A stretch of 48,300 nucleotides of DNA from an uncultured Porphyromonadaceae bacterium (GTDB lineage: Bacteria > Bacteroidota > Bacteroidia > Bacteroidales > Muribaculaceae), in the NCBI GenBank assembly GCA_946553045.1, contig CAMNRO010000019.1:1-48300 (forward strand), given 5' to 3'. Each line of letters begins with the position of its first letter. The first letter of the stretch is position 1. Of this stretch, positions 40,401 to 48,300 are shown in pieces. The translations under genes and the position numbers were made by a program. Below the pieces are notes generated by a model. It was not told the origin of the DNA and did no database searches. It was given only the letters and a program-made list of their open reading frames with translations.

Positions 40401-42499
40401 AGGCCTTTCATGCTTAGCGATATACGACGTCGGGCAGAATCTATGTCGAGCACTTTTACACTCACTTTCTGGCCAAGTTTGAGGACATCGGCAACGTTGT
40501 TGACACGCCGGTCGGAAATCTGCGATATGTGCAGCAGGCCGCTCTCCTTGATTCCCAGGTTTATGAAAGCGCCGAAGGCTGTGATGTTGGCAACAAGGCC
40601 CGGAAGGACCATGCCGGGGCGCAGTTCGTCGAAATCGGCCACTTCGGGCACGAAAGCGTCGGTGTCGGCGTCGGTGCGCGGGTCGCGGCCCGGTTTGCGG
40701 AGCTCGGCCACGATGTCGAGCACGGTCTGGCGTCCGGCTCCACCTGCGACGGCGGCTTCGATGTCGAGTCGGTCAACAAGGCTGCTGTCGGACACCAGCT
40801 TCTCAACGGCAACTCCGGCCCGCTTGGCCATATCTTTTACTATAGCATAGCTTTCGGGGTGTATGCCGGTGTTGTCGAGCGGATTGGCGCCATCGCGCAC
40901 GCGCAGGAAGCCTGCGGCCTGCTCGAAAGCCTTGGCGCCGAGGCGCGGCACTTTGAGGAGCGATTTGCGGTCGGCGAAGGGGCCGTTCGCCTGGCGGTAT
41001 TCGACTATGCGCGAGGCCATGACGGGGCCTATGCCCGATATGTATTCGAGGAGTTTGGCCGAGGCTGTATTGAGGTCTACGCCGACGGCGTTGACACAGC
41101 TCATTACGGTGTAGTCGAGGGCGTCGCGCAGGCCGGTCTGGTCCACGTCGTGCTGATACTGGCCCACGCCTATGGATTTGGGGTCGATTTTGACGAGTTC
41201 GGCAAGCGGGTCGATGAGCCTGCGGCCGATGGAGACGGCACCTCGCACGGTGACGTCCTTGTCGGGGAACTCGCGGCGGGCGATATCGGAGGCCGAATAG
41301 ACAGATGCGCCGTTCTCGCTCACCACATAGAGCGAATCGGGCTTCACAAGGCCGCTTTTGCGCAGGAAATCCTCGGTCTGTCGCGAAGCAGTGCCGTCGC
41401 CGAGGGCCACGGTGTCGAGTCTGTAGCGGTCTATGAGTTGGGCGAGGGTCTTGCGAGCGCCCTCGGTGTCGCAGCGCGGTTCGGTGGGGTATATGACAGT
41501 GTCGGCGAGCAGATTGCCCTGGGCGTCGATGGCAACGACCTTGCAGCCTGTGCGGTAGCCGGGGTCTATGGCGAGCACGCGGCGTCCGGGGAGCGGCGCG
41601 GCAAGGAGCAGGGCGCGAAGATTATCGGAGAAGATGCCTATGGCGACTTTATCGGCTTCTTCTTTCATCTCGGCGGCAAGTTCGTTTTCGACCGACGGGC
41701 GCAGTAGGCGCTTGTAGGCGTCGGCCACGGAGTCGTCGATGAGCTTTCCGCAGGCTTCTGAGGCCTCGCGTGGCCCGAAGTTGCCGCAAAGGGCGTCGAT
41801 GACGGCCTCGTCGTCGGGCATGTTGTATTTCACTTTCAGGAAGCCCTCGCGCTCGGCGCGGCGAAGAGCAAGGTACTGGTGCGAGGAGCAGCGGCGCAGC
41901 GGGCGGTCGAAGCCGTTGTATTCCGCATATGGCGACGCCGCTATTTCGGCGGCCTTGTCTTTGGTGACCGAGGCGCAGATGTTGCCTCTCTTACGAAATT
42001 CGCGACGCACTATGTTGCGCAGGCGTGGTGTCTCGGCCGCCCACTCGGCAATGATGTCGCAGGCGCCGGCAATATCTTCGGCCGGGGCGTCGAGGCGAGC
42101 GGCTCTGCCTGCCATGATTCGCTTGGCAAGCGGCTCGAGGCCTTTTTCGCGGGCTATGGCAGCGCGTGTGCGGCGTTTTGGCTTATAAGGCGCATACAGG
42201 TCCTCGATTTCGGTCATCGTCGCCGCATTTTCGAATCTGGCCTGCAGCTCGGGGGTGAGGACGCCGGATTCTCCGAGGTTTTCTATTATGGAGTCGCGGC
42301 GTTTCTCGAGTTCGCGCCGGCGGCAGAGAGCCAGCTCGATGTCGCGCACGGCGACTTCGTCGAGCGAGCCTGTGCGCTCTTTGCGGTATCGGCTGATGAA
42401 AGGTACTGTGGCGCCTTCGTCGAGAAGTGCAATGACAGCTTCGACGCCTTTATGCGGAAGGCCTGTGGCGTCGGCCACGGCCTGAGCGGTAGAAATCAT
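40397..42499 (-). CDS. tex: Tex-family S1 RNA-binding transcription accessory protein
   Basis: The start at 42499 (ATG overlapping the previous stop as ATGA) gives 700 residues. A longer open frame upstream lies inside the phosphoesterase gene. Order: N-terminal helical Tex domain (AVIALLDEGATVPFISRYRK, TMTEIEDLYAPYKPKRRTRA), a YqgF/RNase H-like domain (RVLAIDPGYRTGCKVVAID, about 315-450), helix-hairpin-helix repeats (YISGIGPVMASRIVEYRQAN, LKVPRLGAKAFEQAAGFLRV) and a C-terminal S1 domain (GLVANITAFGAFINLGIKES, ending DSARRRISLSMKGL). Tex binds nucleic acids and affects transcription and stress responses. Size is slightly below the usual 720-780. Confidence 0.95.
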   Translation of the reverse strand: MISTAQAVADATGLPHKGVEAVIALLDEGATVPFISRYRKERTGSLDEVAVRDIELALCRRRELEKRRDSIIENLGESGVLTPELQARFENAATMTEIEDLYAPYKPKRRTRAAIAREKGLEPLAKRIMAGRAARLDAPAEDIAGACDIIAEWAAETPRLRNIVRREFRKRGNICASVTKDKAAEIAASPYAEYNGFDRPLRRCSSHQYLALRRAEREGFLKVKYNMPDDEAVIDALCGNFGPREASEACGKLIDDSVADAYKRLLRPSVENELAAEMKEEADKVAIGIFSDNLRALLLAAPLPGRRVLAIDPGYRTGCKVVAIDAQGNLLADTVIYPTEPRCDTEGARKTLAQLIDRYRLDTVALGDGTASRQTEDFLRKSGLVKPDSLYVVSENGASVYSASDIARREFPDKDVTVRGAVSIGRRLIDPLAELVKIDPKSIGVGQYQHDVDQTGLRDALDYTVMSCVNAVGVDLNTASAKLLEYISGIGPVMASRIVEYRQANGPFADRKSLLKVPRLGAKAFEQAAGFLRVRDGANPLDNTGIHPESYAIVKDMAKRAGVAVEKLVSDSSLVDRLDIEAAVAGGAGRQTVLDIVAELRKPGRDPRTDADTDAFVPEVADFDELRPGMVLPGLVANITAFGAFINLGIKESGLLHISQISDRRVNNVADVLKLGQKVSVKVLDIDSARRRISLSMKGL

Positions 42500-43689
42500 T
42501 TGCGGAGTGTGAAAAGTGTTATTTCCGGCGTTGCGCCTATGCGGGCGGGAATGCCTACCTCGCCTGCGCCGATGTTGACGTAGAGGCGCCGGAGACTGTC
42601 GGAGTCGGCATACATGCCGCCCCAGGTGGGATATCGGAAGGCTGCCGGGGAGAGTCCGAAGGCCGACATCTGCATGGCATGTGTGTGGCCCGAGAGAGTG
42701 AGGGCGATGTTGTTGGCCGGATTTGTCTTGATTTCCTGCACCCAGTGGGCGGGGTTGTGAGAAAGAAGTATCTTGTATGTGGCGTCGGCCAGGTTCCCGG
42801 TATATGAGGCGGGAAGACTGCCGTAGACATGAAATGGCGGGTCGCCGACATTTTCTACTCCGATGAGGGCAATGGAGTCGTTGCCGCGGCGCAGCCACGC
42901 GGTTTCGTTGCGGAGGAGACGCCAGCCCATTCCGGCCTGCAGACGGTACATGAGCTCCATGTTTTCGGCTTTGGCGGCATCTGATGGCCAGTTGTAGTAG
43001 TCGCCGTAGTCGTGGTTGCCGAGAATCGAGTAGACGCCCATAGGTGCTTTTAGGCGGCTAAGTGTGCCGGTAAACGGTTCGAGCTCGGCACTGTGGCGGT
43101 TCACGATGTCGCCGGTGAAGACCACGACATCGGGCTTGAGTCCGTTGATGGTCGCCACGAGCTTGTCTACGAATGCCGTGTCGGTGCCGTAGGTGCCTGT
43201 ATGGAGGTCTGAAATCTGGGCTATTGTAAGTCCGTCGAAAGCAGCCGGAAGACGGCTATCTGAAATCTCAACACGGTTTACATCTATGTCATAGCGGTTT
43301 ATGAGCGCGCCCCACCACATTGCAAAGAAAAGAATGCATGCCAGAGCGACTCCGCTTATGCTCAGCGCTTTGATGCGTTTGCGGCGGAAGAGCTGCGGTA
43401 TTTTTGCCAAGAGGTCGAATATGCAGAACAGATATTTGGGCAAATATACCGAAAAATAGGCGAAGAGCACCCACATGATGAATCGGAGCGCCTCGTCGCC
43501 GCCGCTGCGTTTGGGCGTGCATATGAGTGCAAGCAGGGTTATGCAGCCGATATAGGCTGTAATGCGGGCGAAGGTACGCCAGAATCGTCGGGCGTGTGTG
43601 CAACGCTGCCCGACGGCGCGCGCGATATACCAGTCGACCAGAAGGCCGATGAAGAGCACCGGCAATATGAGTACGAGCGGAAGACGCAT
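42496..43689 (-). CDS. Membrane-anchored metallophosphoesterase
   Basis: The 397-residue protein has four hydrophobic helices in the first 135 residues, then a calcineurin-like phosphoesterase domain. Metal ligands are clear: ISDLHTG, FTGDIVN, LGNHDYGDYY, SHNP and LSGHTHAMQ. This layout matches the YkuE/LpxG-like family. The substrate is unknown; a lipid A precursor or another membrane-linked phosphate ester is plausible. It starts 2 bases after the acyltransferase stop and overlaps tex, so it is the second gene of a four-gene operon. Confidence 0.92.
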   Translation of the reverse strand: MRLPLVLILPVLFIGLLVDWYIARAVGQRCTHARRFWRTFARITAYIGCITLLALICTPKRSGGDEALRFIMWVLFAYFSVYLPKYLFCIFDLLAKIPQLFRRKRIKALSISGVALACILFFAMWWGALINRYDIDVNRVEISDSRLPAAFDGLTIAQISDLHTGTYGTDTAFVDKLVATINGLKPDVVVFTGDIVNRHSAELEPFTGTLSRLKAPMGVYSILGNHDYGDYYNWPSDAAKAENMELMYRLQAGMGWRLLRNETAWLRRGNDSIALIGVENVGDPPFHVYGSLPASYTGNLADATYKILLSHNPAHWVQEIKTNPANNIALTLSGHTHAMQMSAFGLSPAAFRYPTWGGMYADSDSLRRLYVNIGAGEVGIPARIGATPEITLFTLRK

Positions 43690-43691
43690 TT

Positions 43692-44882
43692 TCAGAAGGT
43701 CGTGCTGCTGTCGAGAGCCGTGCGCTGGTTTTTGAGCGGGTTGGCGTACATCGAGAGCATGGATGCGCGCATGAAGTCGCGCTCTTCGGGTGTGATATCG
43801 TCTACCTCAACCTTGTCGAGCTGTTTTTCAATGTAGCTCTCGAAGGCTTCGACGTCGGCCCGGGTGTATTGGTCGGCATATTCGTCGGTGTTGTGCACCT
43901 TGTCGAAGGCAATGTAGTTGCAGGGGAATATGCGGTATCCGCTGTGTATGGCGCGGTCGAGGACGTTGCATACAAGACGGACGGCTTCGGCACGTGTGTC
44001 GCCTACGCGTTCGAGTTCGGCGTTGATACATTTGCCCATGCGGAAGTGTACACGGCCTTTCTGTTTGAGAATGCCGGTCTCCATGCTGAAGAGGTCGTCG
44101 CGCTTGGTCTTCTTGTAGTCAGGGTCGCGGCGTTTCAGCACGAATTCGCGTACTTTCAGATAGTCGTTGGGGTCGAATTCGTAGGAAATCGCCACAGGCA
44201 CTATGTTGAGCTCCATCAGATTCTGCTTGCTGTCGCCGGGGCCTGCGAGCGAAAGCATCTTGATGACGCTTTCCTGTGTGAGGTCGTTCGAGTCCTTGGC
44301 TCGGCCTTCGCGCTGTGCTATCCACACCGATTCGTTCAGCTTATTGACCGTATGGTGTATGTATGCCGACAGATGCTGGGCGTTGTCGAGAGCTTCGCGT
44401 ACGCGGCCGTCACGCTTGACGATGAAGCTGCGGTTGAGCTTCACGAGGTCGGTAATCCACTCGTATATAAGCAGATTGTTTCCTATGGCAACTTGAGTCA
44501 GAGGCAGCTTGGCGCGAATGAGGCAGAGGTTGAGGAAGGAGGCATCGAGGACGATGTCGCGGTGGTTGGTTATGAATACGTGGCTGTGCGCCGGGTCGTA
44601 GTTCTCCAGTCCGTCGGCTGAAAGGCCTTTGGTAGTATGAGCTACGAGCATTTCCAGGAAGGGACCCATAACCTTTATCTGAAAATCCATCTGAGTCTCT
44701 ACTGTGAGCAGATTCTCGACGAATTCAGGATAGTCGACATCGGGCATGACGTAGCGCACGGCATGCTCGAAACCCGGTTCCTTTACCAGAGCTGCGATTT
44801 TTTCGCGGAATTCATGGTCGTCGTAAGGACGTATATCTGAAAAGTCCTGTTCAAAGGGCTGTTTATTATCGTTGTGTTCCAT
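43692..44882 (-). CDS. Acyltransferase of the PlsC/GPAT type
   Basis: The ATG at 44882 gives 396 residues, consistent with the promoter upstream; the frame is open further but overlaps the next gene. The core reads SHVFITNHRDIVLDASFLNL, followed by AIGNNLLIYEWITDLVKLNR and FIVKRDGRV. It resembles glycerol-phosphate acyltransferases, but the usual HxxxxD spacing appears as HRDIVLD, with five residues between His and the second Asp (or HRD as the pair). The ESVWIAQREGRAKDSNDLTQ stretch fits motif III. Probable role: phospholipid or ornithine-lipid acylation at the inner membrane. First gene of the operon. Confidence 0.82.
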   Translation of the reverse strand: MEHNDNKQPFEQDFSDIRPYDDHEFREKIAALVKEPGFEHAVRYVMPDVDYPEFVENLLTVETQMDFQIKVMGPFLEMLVAHTTKGLSADGLENYDPAHSHVFITNHRDIVLDASFLNLCLIRAKLPLTQVAIGNNLLIYEWITDLVKLNRSFIVKRDGRVREALDNAQHLSAYIHHTVNKLNESVWIAQREGRAKDSNDLTQESVIKMLSLAGPGDSKQNLMELNIVPVAISYEFDPNDYLKVREFVLKRRDPDYKKTKRDDLFSMETGILKQKGRVHFRMGKCINAELERVGDTRAEAVRLVCNVLDRAIHSGYRIFPCNYIAFDKVHNTDEYADQYTRADVEAFESYIEKQLDKVEVDDITPEERDFMRASMLSMYANPLKNQRTALDSSTTF

Positions 44883-44923
44883 TTTGTTAGAGGGAGTATG
44901 TACATTCTTGCCCAATTTCGCTA

Positions 44924-44955
44924 CAAAGTTAGTTACAACTCCACAAAAAGACAAA
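44924..44955 (-). promoter_or_regulatory. Promoter of the acyltransferase operon
   Basis: On the minus strand TTTG (44955-44952), 20 bases, then TAACTTTG (44931-44924), both perfect. The leader is about 38 bases. It would drive acyltransferase, phosphoesterase, tex and folK. Confidence 0.75.
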
Positions 44956-45007
44956 CAAAACGCTCCCGAAATAAGTTTTTCACGCCAAAATATTCGGGTT
45001 TTATGTG

Positions 45008-46879
45008 TTATCGTATGAGGGTGTGCGAGAGATTTCCTCGTGAAATCGAGATGGTGTCCGGGGCTACGGGTGCGGTGCAGTAGGGGTTGTTGTAGCGGTA
45101 CTGACTGCGCATTGCCAGTTCTCTGCCGTCGGCTGTGAGGGGAGCGGTGAGTCCGAAGGTGATGACGCCCGACGAGGGGGATGCATACCGTACCGACCTG
45201 TCGTGAACGGATATGTCGGCCGACAGAATCGCATTGCGGAAGGCCTCGAAAGATTGCCAGTGAGCGGCATCGCCGAGTTCGCATACCCATATGTTGAAGG
45301 GGGCATCGGCCTTGAGGTCGCATTCGATATCTCTGAAATCCTTGAGCAAGGCAGGCTCGGTCGAGGAGTAAAGGGCTATGTATCCGTAGCCTTTTCGTCC
45401 GAACGTCCAGTGGCCCGAGCGCACGGTCTCGTCCATCTCCGCAACCGGGAAATATGCGTGGGAAAAGCGGCGTGGAGTGCCTTCAGGAATGTCGTGAATG
45501 CATATGGCGACATTTTCGTGCTGGGCCGCACGGGGCAGGTATTCGTTTCCAGCCCAGTAGTTGGGCGACTGTCGCAGATTGGTGCCGCCGGGGCAGTTGG
45601 TATATACTGTGGTCGCGGTGCCGAGAGTGGCCATCCAGGGGTGCTGCTGATATCCGGGTTTGCCGGGGCGATAGTCGATGGCTGTGCTCAGTGTATAGTG
45701 CGGTGTGCGGCGTGTGACGACATTGGCTTCAGAAAGGGCAAAACGGTCGCGGTCGACGGGTGTCTTGCCTTCGGCAGCTTCCTGCTCGTAGATTGCTATA
45801 TATTTGTCGTAATCGCCGTAGGGCCATGTGCCGTATTTTTGCGAAATGCTTTTCGACATGTGTATGGCCAGGGGGTGTATGAACTCCTGCATTCCCCAGA
45901 AAAGATGGCAGTCGAGTTCGCGTGTGCGGTCAATGCCATAGCTGGCCGCGTCTTCTACGTTGAGGCTCACACGCTGCATGTTGTCGAAGCTGGCTGTGCT
46001 GTCGTTTGCAATCGCTACGATGACTTCAGGGCAACGGTAGGTGCTTGTGGCGAGAGCGACGGCTCCGGTGGCTTCCTCGCGTTCGTATGTGCCGATGCCG
46101 AAGGCGAGTTTTATGAGCGGAGATGTGACATGAGTGCCTGTGATCAGCGATGTGGCATAAACACGTCCGCTGGCGCCGCAGAGATAGCCGTGGCGCTGGT
46201 TGAGAGCCATGTCGAACATAAGGAGATCGAGCACGTTGGTGGCCCGGCGGCGTATTTCGGGGTCTTCGGCGAAGTCATGAAGGTTTAGAAGGAGCAGTGC
46301 TTCGACTTCATAGTAGGTCGACAGCCATTCGCTGAACCCGAAACGGAATCTGTGGTCGAGCCATGGCAAGAGGCGCTCGCGTGCATGCGCCATGTGCTCG
46401 CGGCCTGTCATTCCGCTCGAAAAACGAGTGTCTTTATAGAGCTGTCCGGCGAGCAGTTCGGCTGTGTGGTATAGCGCCTGATGGTTTTCGGTGTGATAGC
46501 AGCGGTAAGTGGTGTCCGGCCGCTGGTCGTCCCACCAGTATTTGAAGTCGAGAATGCGCTCTTCGGCGCGTTCCTTCATCGATACAGTCATCGAAGGCTT
46601 GCGGCGGTCGAGATAGACCATGCGCAGGAGTCCGTTGAGAGTGAAATCGTTGCAGTCGCGGTTTGTCTTTATGGTAGCGAAGATGTCATCGATATTCTCC
46701 TGTTCATATGGCAGGCCGGCGCTGCTGCGGGCAAGTTGCCGGAAGACTCCATAGAGCCATTTTTCTTTGCCGCGGGTGCCGTAATATTCGGCGTATTCCG
46801 ACGCTCTTTTGTCAAAGCTGTCGGCCAGACAGCTTACGGCGGAGAGTACGGCTATTATTGCCAGGGTCAGTTTCTTCAT
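45008..46879 (-). CDS. Secreted (alpha/alpha)-toroid lyase-like protein, family not recognised
   Basis: The 623-residue product has a signal peptide (IIAVLSAVSCLA). Its first two thirds are helical, with conserved-looking segments CYHTENHQALYHTAELLAGQ, RFRFGFSEWLSTYYEVEALL and NQRHGYLCGASGRVYATSLI. The last third is beta-rich (TATTVYTNCPGGTNLRQSPN, RRFSHAYFPVAEMDETVRSG). This two-part plan, with Asn-His, Tyr and Arg-His pairs in the toroid, recalls lyases such as heparinases and alginate lyases, but the heparinase II/III HxHxDxN motif is missing. It begins 16 bases after the GH105 stop, so a role in producing or trimming the unsaturated oligosaccharides is likely. I do not recognise a named family. 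Confidence 0.7.
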   Translation of the reverse strand: MKKLTLAIIAVLSAVSCLADSFDKRASEYAEYYGTRGKEKWLYGVFRQLARSSAGLPYEQENIDDIFATIKTNRDCNDFTLNGLLRMVYLDRRKPSMTVSMKERAEERILDFKYWWDDQRPDTTYRCYHTENHQALYHTAELLAGQLYKDTRFSSGMTGREHMAHARERLLPWLDHRFRFGFSEWLSTYYEVEALLLLNLHDFAEDPEIRRRATNVLDLLMFDMALNQRHGYLCGASGRVYATSLITGTHVTSPLIKLAFGIGTYEREEATGAVALATSTYRCPEVIVAIANDSTASFDNMQRVSLNVEDAASYGIDRTRELDCHLFWGMQEFIHPLAIHMSKSISQKYGTWPYGDYDKYIAIYEQEAAEGKTPVDRDRFALSEANVVTRRTPHYTLSTAIDYRPGKPGYQQHPWMATLGTATTVYTNCPGGTNLRQSPNYWAGNEYLPRAAQHENVAICIHDIPEGTPRRFSHAYFPVAEMDETVRSGHWTFGRKGYGYIALYSSTEPALLKDFRDIECDLKADAPFNIWVCELGDAAHWQSFEAFRNAILSADISVHDRSVRYASPSSGVITFGLTAPLTADGRELAMRSQYRYNNPYCTAPVAPDTISISRGNLSHTLIR

Positions 46880-46895
46880 GCAGCGATGAGTCCCG

Positions 46896-48014
46896 TTATT
46901 TTTCGAGGAAAGCAGTGGCGCACCAGAGGATGGGAGCCTGTCCGTGCATGTTGCCGAGGAGTCGGCGACGGCCGAGGTAGAAGTCTTTTTCCGAGCTTTG
47001 GTTTGTGCCTTCGCAAACGTCGGCTATGTCGCCGCGGTCGTCGATGCGGTCAACGAGGGCTTTCCATGCCTTGTTGACAATAGGCTCGAATTTTTCTTTG
47101 GGCAGCCAGCCTCTGCGTACGCCTTTAATCATCGCGTAGGTGAACATTGCCGAGCCCGATGTTTCGCTCCAGACCGAGGGGTCGTCTACGAGCTGAGCCC
47201 ACAGACCGTCTTCCTTCTGGTATTCGGCGAGAGTATCCATCATCTTGCGGTATGACTCCATGATGATGCCGTAGTGTTCGTTGTCTTTAGGCAGCACGGA
47301 CAGGAGTTCTGTCATGCCGGCTGCCATCCACCCGTTGCCGCGCCCCCAGAAAAACGGAGCTGTGGGCGAGTGGTGGAAAAGGCCGTTGGGACGCTGTATT
47401 TTGCCGAGGTAGCTTACCATCTGACGCGCAGTGCGGTCTATGTATTTTGGGTCTTTTGTGGCGAGATATGCCTGGCTCTGGATTGTTGTGACCATGAACA
47501 TGTCGTCGATCCAGTAGCGGGTCTGCCATGAAAGGCCTTCGTTGAGCAGCCTTGTGTGCTCGGGATTCTCTTTTTTAGAGGCCGGTTTCTGCCATTGTGT
47601 GTCGGCATACCACATTCCGAGGCTTCGGAAGGCTTTGTTGCCGGTGTGCATGTATAATTGAAGGGGAACGGAACCGAAAACATTGTGGTCGACATGGTTC
47701 GGAACCGGCAGAAGCCGCATTTCGTCTCCGAAGAGCGGATACAGTCGTTCTTCGAGTGCCTCAAGGGCCTTTTTGTCTTTTGTCGTGCGGGAGAAACGGA
47801 TTGCTCCGAGCCATGCGCATGTTTCGGGATATGTGATTTCCTGTGGCGGGTCGGTGCGTTCGTCGAAATTCGGGTGAGGAACTTCTATGAAGCGTGCGCA
47901 CACTTTTGCGCCTACTTTTTCGGGAGCGTATTTTCCGCTGAAATTGTCTTTAAGGTCTTTTGCCGACAAGGTCAGGCATGCCAGCATGCAGCACAGAAGG
48001 GCTATTTTTTTCAT
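46896..48014 (-). CDS. GH105-family unsaturated glucuronyl/rhamnogalacturonyl hydrolase
   Basis: The 372-residue protein has a signal peptide (LLCCMLACLTLSA) and an (alpha/alpha)6 barrel with GH105 landmarks: QTRYWIDDMFMVTTIQSQAY (catalytic Asp in WIDD), LFHHSPTAPFFWGRGNGWMA, YQKEDGLWAQLVDDPSVWSE and SGSAMFTYAMIKGVRRGWL. It removes unsaturated uronic acids left by lyases, a second such activity beside GH88 in this window. Sequence alone does not tell pectin-derived from glucuronan-derived ends. It is the first gene of a pair with the lyase-like protein. Confidence 0.92.
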   Translation of the reverse strand: MKKIALLCCMLACLTLSAKDLKDNFSGKYAPEKVGAKVCARFIEVPHPNFDERTDPPQEITYPETCAWLGAIRFSRTTKDKKALEALEERLYPLFGDEMRLLPVPNHVDHNVFGSVPLQLYMHTGNKAFRSLGMWYADTQWQKPASKKENPEHTRLLNEGLSWQTRYWIDDMFMVTTIQSQAYLATKDPKYIDRTARQMVSYLGKIQRPNGLFHHSPTAPFFWGRGNGWMAAGMTELLSVLPKDNEHYGIIMESYRKMMDTLAEYQKEDGLWAQLVDDPSVWSETSGSAMFTYAMIKGVRRGWLPKEKFEPIVNKAWKALVDRIDDRGDIADVCEGTNQSSEKDFYLGRRRLLGNMHGQAPILWCATAFLEK

Positions 48015-48039
48015 AGTATATTGCAGATGTGATTTTCTG

Positions 48040-48047
48040 CAAAAATA
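48040..48047 (-). promoter_or_regulatory. -7 element of the GH105 operon
   Basis: On the minus strand TATTTTTG (48047-48040) is a perfect TAnnTTTG; no TTTG stands at the right distance upstream. The leader is about 20 bases. The perfect palindrome GTGTATATACAC lies about 40 bases further upstream (48089-48100), a possible operator. Confidence 0.5.
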
Positions 48048-48100
48048 GCCATGAAACGCCTGTGGTATTGTTCTCGTTAGTGCAAAAAGTGTATATACAC

Positions 48101-48140
48101 AAAAAATCGCCCGGCTTCGGAGCGAAGCGGGCGATTTTTT
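48101..48140. terminator. Terminator of enolase
   Basis: AAAAAATCGCCC and GGGCGATTTTTT form a 12-bp stem, with an inner GCTTCG/CGAAGC stem capped by a 3-base loop and one bulged G. It lies about 20 bases after the enolase stop on the minus strand and ends in a T run in that direction. Confidence 0.88.
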
Positions 48141-48160
48141 TATGAAATGTCCTTGTGGGA

Positions 48161-48300
<140 letters not shown>

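Noticed and set aside
42500..42898. N-terminal extension of Tex
   Set aside because: The extension is Arg/His-rich nonsense read through the phosphoesterase gene; the ATGA overlap at 42499 gives the normal Tex N-terminus.

Overview
The window looks like a chromosomal piece of a gut-type Bacteroidales bacterium, probably Muribaculaceae or a close relative (inferred). The signs are a SusC/SusD pair, many lipoproteins and glycan-degrading enzymes, a type IX secretion sorting domain, and repeated promoters of the Bacteroidetes form (TTTG, about 19-20 bases, then TAnnTTTG). The genes look GC-rich and the spacers AT-rich.

Layout. 1-498 is the right end of an IS1182-family element running off the left edge. 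520-1647 (minus) is an OmpA-like porin. 1853-4696 encodes a membrane sensor with a periplasmic propeller and a cytoplasmic AraC domain but no kinase. 4938-5450 is an ECF sigma factor with no anti-sigma neighbour. 5608-13575 is the core polysaccharide-utilisation locus (PUL): SusC, SusD, an Ig-like surface lipoprotein and a lipoprotein lyase of the alginate-lyase superfamily. 13759-18856 is a tightly coupled three-gene unit: GH28/GH49-like beta-helix, heparinase II/III-type lyase, second beta-helix. It is followed by a terminator and then by a degenerate copy of the 3' end of the heparinase gene (18933-19165). 19247-22462 (minus) is a large type IX secreted protein, transcribed divergently from a second enzyme cluster: GH30, GH89 alpha-N-acetylglucosaminidase overlapping an HGSNAT/NagX-like acetyltransferase, GH97, GH43 and GH88. 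32655-35958 holds a DUF4861-like lipoprotein, mannose-6-phosphate isomerase and a ROK sugar kinase. 36297-40013 has a small lipoprotein, a YeiH-type transporter and ComEC. 40017-44882 (minus) is a housekeeping operon: acyltransferase, metallophosphoesterase, Tex, short HPPK. 45008-48014 (minus) is a GH105 hydrolase followed by an unrecognised lyase-like protein. The 3' end of enolase closes the window.

How the parts fit (inference). Surface SusCD, the Ig-like protein and the first lyase would bind, cut and import a uronic-acid polysaccharide. Periplasmic lyase and beta-helix enzymes would shorten it. GH88 and GH105 would remove the unsaturated uronic acids that lyases leave. GH89 with the acetyltransferase would process alpha-linked glucosamine or GlcNAc, and GH97, GH30 and GH43 would remove other sugars. 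ManA and the ROK kinase could feed products into glycolysis. No sulfatase or sulfatase-maturing enzyme is present, so a non-sulfated heparosan-like or bacterial/plant uronic polymer fits better than heparan sulfate. The points most worth a second look are the GH89/acetyltransferase pair, the kinase-less sensor next to an orphan sigma factor, and the heparinase remnant.
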